Below, piece by piece: positions 62,823-64,000 of a stretch of DNA of 64,000 nt. The stretch is from Litchfieldella xinjiangensis (GTDB taxonomy: Bacteria > Pseudomonadota > Gammaproteobacteria > Pseudomonadales > Halomonadaceae). The position numbers and the translations under genes were made by a program. The notes beneath the pieces are model-generated. The model searched no databases. It was given only the letters and a program-made list of their open reading frames with translations, and was not told where the DNA came from. Within the stretch, counting starts at the first letter, position 1. Every line of letters starts with the position of its first letter. The DNA is taken from positions 16,361 through 80,360 of the forward strand of contig NZ_JPZL01000005.1 of assembly GCF_000759345.1 (NCBI RefSeq), read 5' to 3'.

Positions 62823-63887
62823 ATGGCTCTCATCAGCCTACGTCAGTTGCTCGACCATGCCGCCGAGTACGGTTACGGCGTGCCCGCCTTCAACGTCAAC
62901 AACCTCGAACAGATGCGTGCCATCATGGAAGCGGCCGACCGCACCGATTCTCCGGTGATCGTGCAGGCCTCGGCGGGCGCGCGCAAGTATGCGGGCGCTC
63001 CCTTCCTGCGCCATCTGATCCTGGCTGCCGTCGAGGAATTCCCTCATATCCCTGTGGTCATGCATCAAGATCACGGTACTTCGCCGGCCGTGTGCCAGCG
63101 CTCCATCCAACTCGGGTTCTCCTCGGTGATGATGGATGGCTCACTGGGGGAAGACGGCAAGACACCGAAGGACTACGACTACAATGTCGCAGTGACCCGC
63201 CGCACGGTCGAAATGGCCCATGCCTGCGGTGTGTCCGTGGAGGGGGAACTAGGCTGTCTGGGCAGCCTTGAAACCGGCATGGCCGGTGAAGAGGATGGCA
63301 TTGGTGCCGAAGGCGTACTCTCGCACGATCAGTTGCTTACCGATCCGGAAGAAGCGGCGGCCTTCGTCAAGACGACACATGTCGATGCGTTGGCAATCGC
63401 CATCGGCACCAGTCACGGTGCCTACAAGTTCACCAAGCCACCTACCGGCGATACGCTGTCGATCTCTCGCATCAAGCAGATCCATGAGCGCATCCCTAAT
63501 ACCCACCTGGTCATGCACGGCTCTTCATCCGTGCCACAGGAGTGGCTCGAAGTGATTAACGAATTCGGTGGCAAGATTCCCGAAACCTACGGCGTACCGG
63601 TCGAGGAAATCGTCGAGGGGATCAAGCATGGGGTGCGCAAGGTCAATATCGATACCGATCTGCGCTTGGCCTCCACCGGCGCGGTTCGCCGCTTTCTGTC
63701 ACAGCATCCCGCCGAATTCGACCCACGGAAATTCTTGAAGGAAACCGTGATTGCTATGCGTGAGCTGTGCATCGCACGCTATGAGGCCTTTGGGACCGCT
63801 GGGCAGGCGAGCAAGATCAAGCCGATAAATCTTGATGACATGGCCGAACGATATGCCCGTGGTGAACTCGCCCCTGAAGTCTATTAA
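62823..63887 (+). CDS. fba: Class II (zinc) fructose-bisphosphate aldolase
   Basis: 354 residues, the length of the Calvin-cycle-type subgroup of class II aldolases. [10 protein letters not shown] carries the first zinc His, [21 protein letters not shown] the catalytic Asp region, [12 protein letters not shown] the next acidic motif, and [13 protein letters not shown] a second metal/phosphate site. It splits and forms fructose-1,6-bisphosphate (and often sedoheptulose bisphosphate in this group). Third gene of the epd-pgk-fba unit. A class I aldolase is encoded at 23.6 kb. Confidence 0.96.
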   Translation: MALISLRQLLDHAAEYGYGVPAFNVNNLEQMRAIMEAADRTDSPVIVQASAGARKYAGAPFLRHLILAAVEEFPHIPVVMHQDHGTSPAVCQRSIQLGFSSVMMDGSLGEDGKTPKDYDYNVAVTRRTVEMAHACGVSVEGELGCLGSLETGMAGEEDGIGAEGVLSHDQLLTDPEEAAAFVKTTHVDALAIAIGTSHGAYKFTKPPTGDTLSISRIKQIHERIPNTHLVMHGSSSVPQEWLEVINEFGGKIPETYGVPVEEIVEGIKHGVRKVNIDTDLRLASTGAVRRFLSQHPAEFDPRKFLKETVIAMRELCIARYEAFGTAGQASKIKPINLDDMAERYARGELAPEVY

Positions 63888-63906
63888 TCTTTACACGAGC
63901 CTGCAC

Positions 63907-63934
63907 ACCGCCAGCCTTGCGCTGGCGGTTTTTT
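63907..63934 (+). terminator. Rho-independent terminator after fba
   Basis: A 9-bp stem (63907-63915 with 63921-63929) with a 5-base loop and a run of six T, 20 bases after the fba stop. Ends the epd-pgk-fba transcript. Confidence 0.9.
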
Positions 63935-63955
63935 GGTGTTGCCCGAGCCACAACG

Positions 63956-63984
63956 AAAAAACCCCGGCCTGCTGGCCGGGGTTT
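63956..63984 (-). terminator. Rho-independent terminator of a convergent gene beyond the window
   Basis: An 11-bp perfect stem (63959-63969 with 63974-63984) with a 4-base loop. On the minus strand it is followed by a run of T (plus-strand A run 63956-63961), so it probably ends a leftward gene lying past the right edge. Confidence 0.75.
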
Positions 63985-64000
63985 CCGAAAAGGTGCCTGA

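Overview
The window is high-GC chromosomal DNA from a gammaproteobacterium, most likely a halophile of the Halomonas/Chromohalobacter type. The evidence is a TAXI-type TRAP transporter, a metK-tktA-epd-pgk-fba core like that of Pseudomonas and relatives, an ahcY gene behind an SAH riboswitch, and a VAS-like type VI secretion (T6SS) cluster. No rRNA, tRNA, CRISPR array or insertion sequence was seen.

Layout. (1) 1-2.6 kb: end of a TRAP solute receptor and its fused permease. (2) 2.6-6.2 kb: sodC and metF (minus strand), an AEC permease and a small DUF6152/membrane protein pair (plus strand). (3) 6.25-14.7 kb, minus strand: an eight-gene complex I-like operon, nuoA-nuoBD*-nuoH-nuoJ-nuoK-nuoL-nuoM-nuoN. 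It has all seven membrane subunits but no nuoC, E, F, G or I. Its only peripheral-arm gene is a shrunken NuoB-NuoD fusion without the cysteines that bind cluster N2. NuoH has lost quinone-site acidic residues, and NuoJ carries a histidine-rich tail. I regard this as the most unusual system in the window. (4) 14.8-18.2 kb: Csp-type copper protein, ExoD protein, KGG-repeat stress protein and a phospholipase D lipoprotein. (5) 18.3-24.7 kb: ahcY (SAH riboswitch), metK, tktA and class I aldolase fbaB. (6) 24.8-27.0 kb: two small heat-shock genes behind a sigma-32-like promoter, and an lrgAB pair. (7) 27.1-60.1 kb, minus strand: a complete T6SS except for hcp, in the gene order of the Vibrio cholerae VAS locus. 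It ends in a vgrG/DUF4123/MIX-effector cassette and a decaying tandem array of membrane immunity-like paralogues. (8) 60.5-63.9 kb: epd, pgk and class II fba.

How it fits together. metF, ahcY and metK serve the activated-methyl cycle; tktA, epd, pgk and the two aldolases serve central sugar-phosphate metabolism and the PLP precursor route. Two accessory blocks, the nuo-like block and the hsp20/lrgAB/T6SS block, interrupt this housekeeping backbone. In the T6SS, baseplate, sheath, membrane complex, ClpV and the sigma-54 activator VasH form one long operon-like run. Its tip genes (PAAR, VgrG), a DUF4123 loader and a VasX-like effector lead into the immunity array. Two array members are broken, one of them only by a one-base change in a G8 tract. 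The shared N- and C-terminal parts of the array proteins flank AT-rich, divergent membrane cores, which suggests diversification of immunity specificity by cassette exchange.
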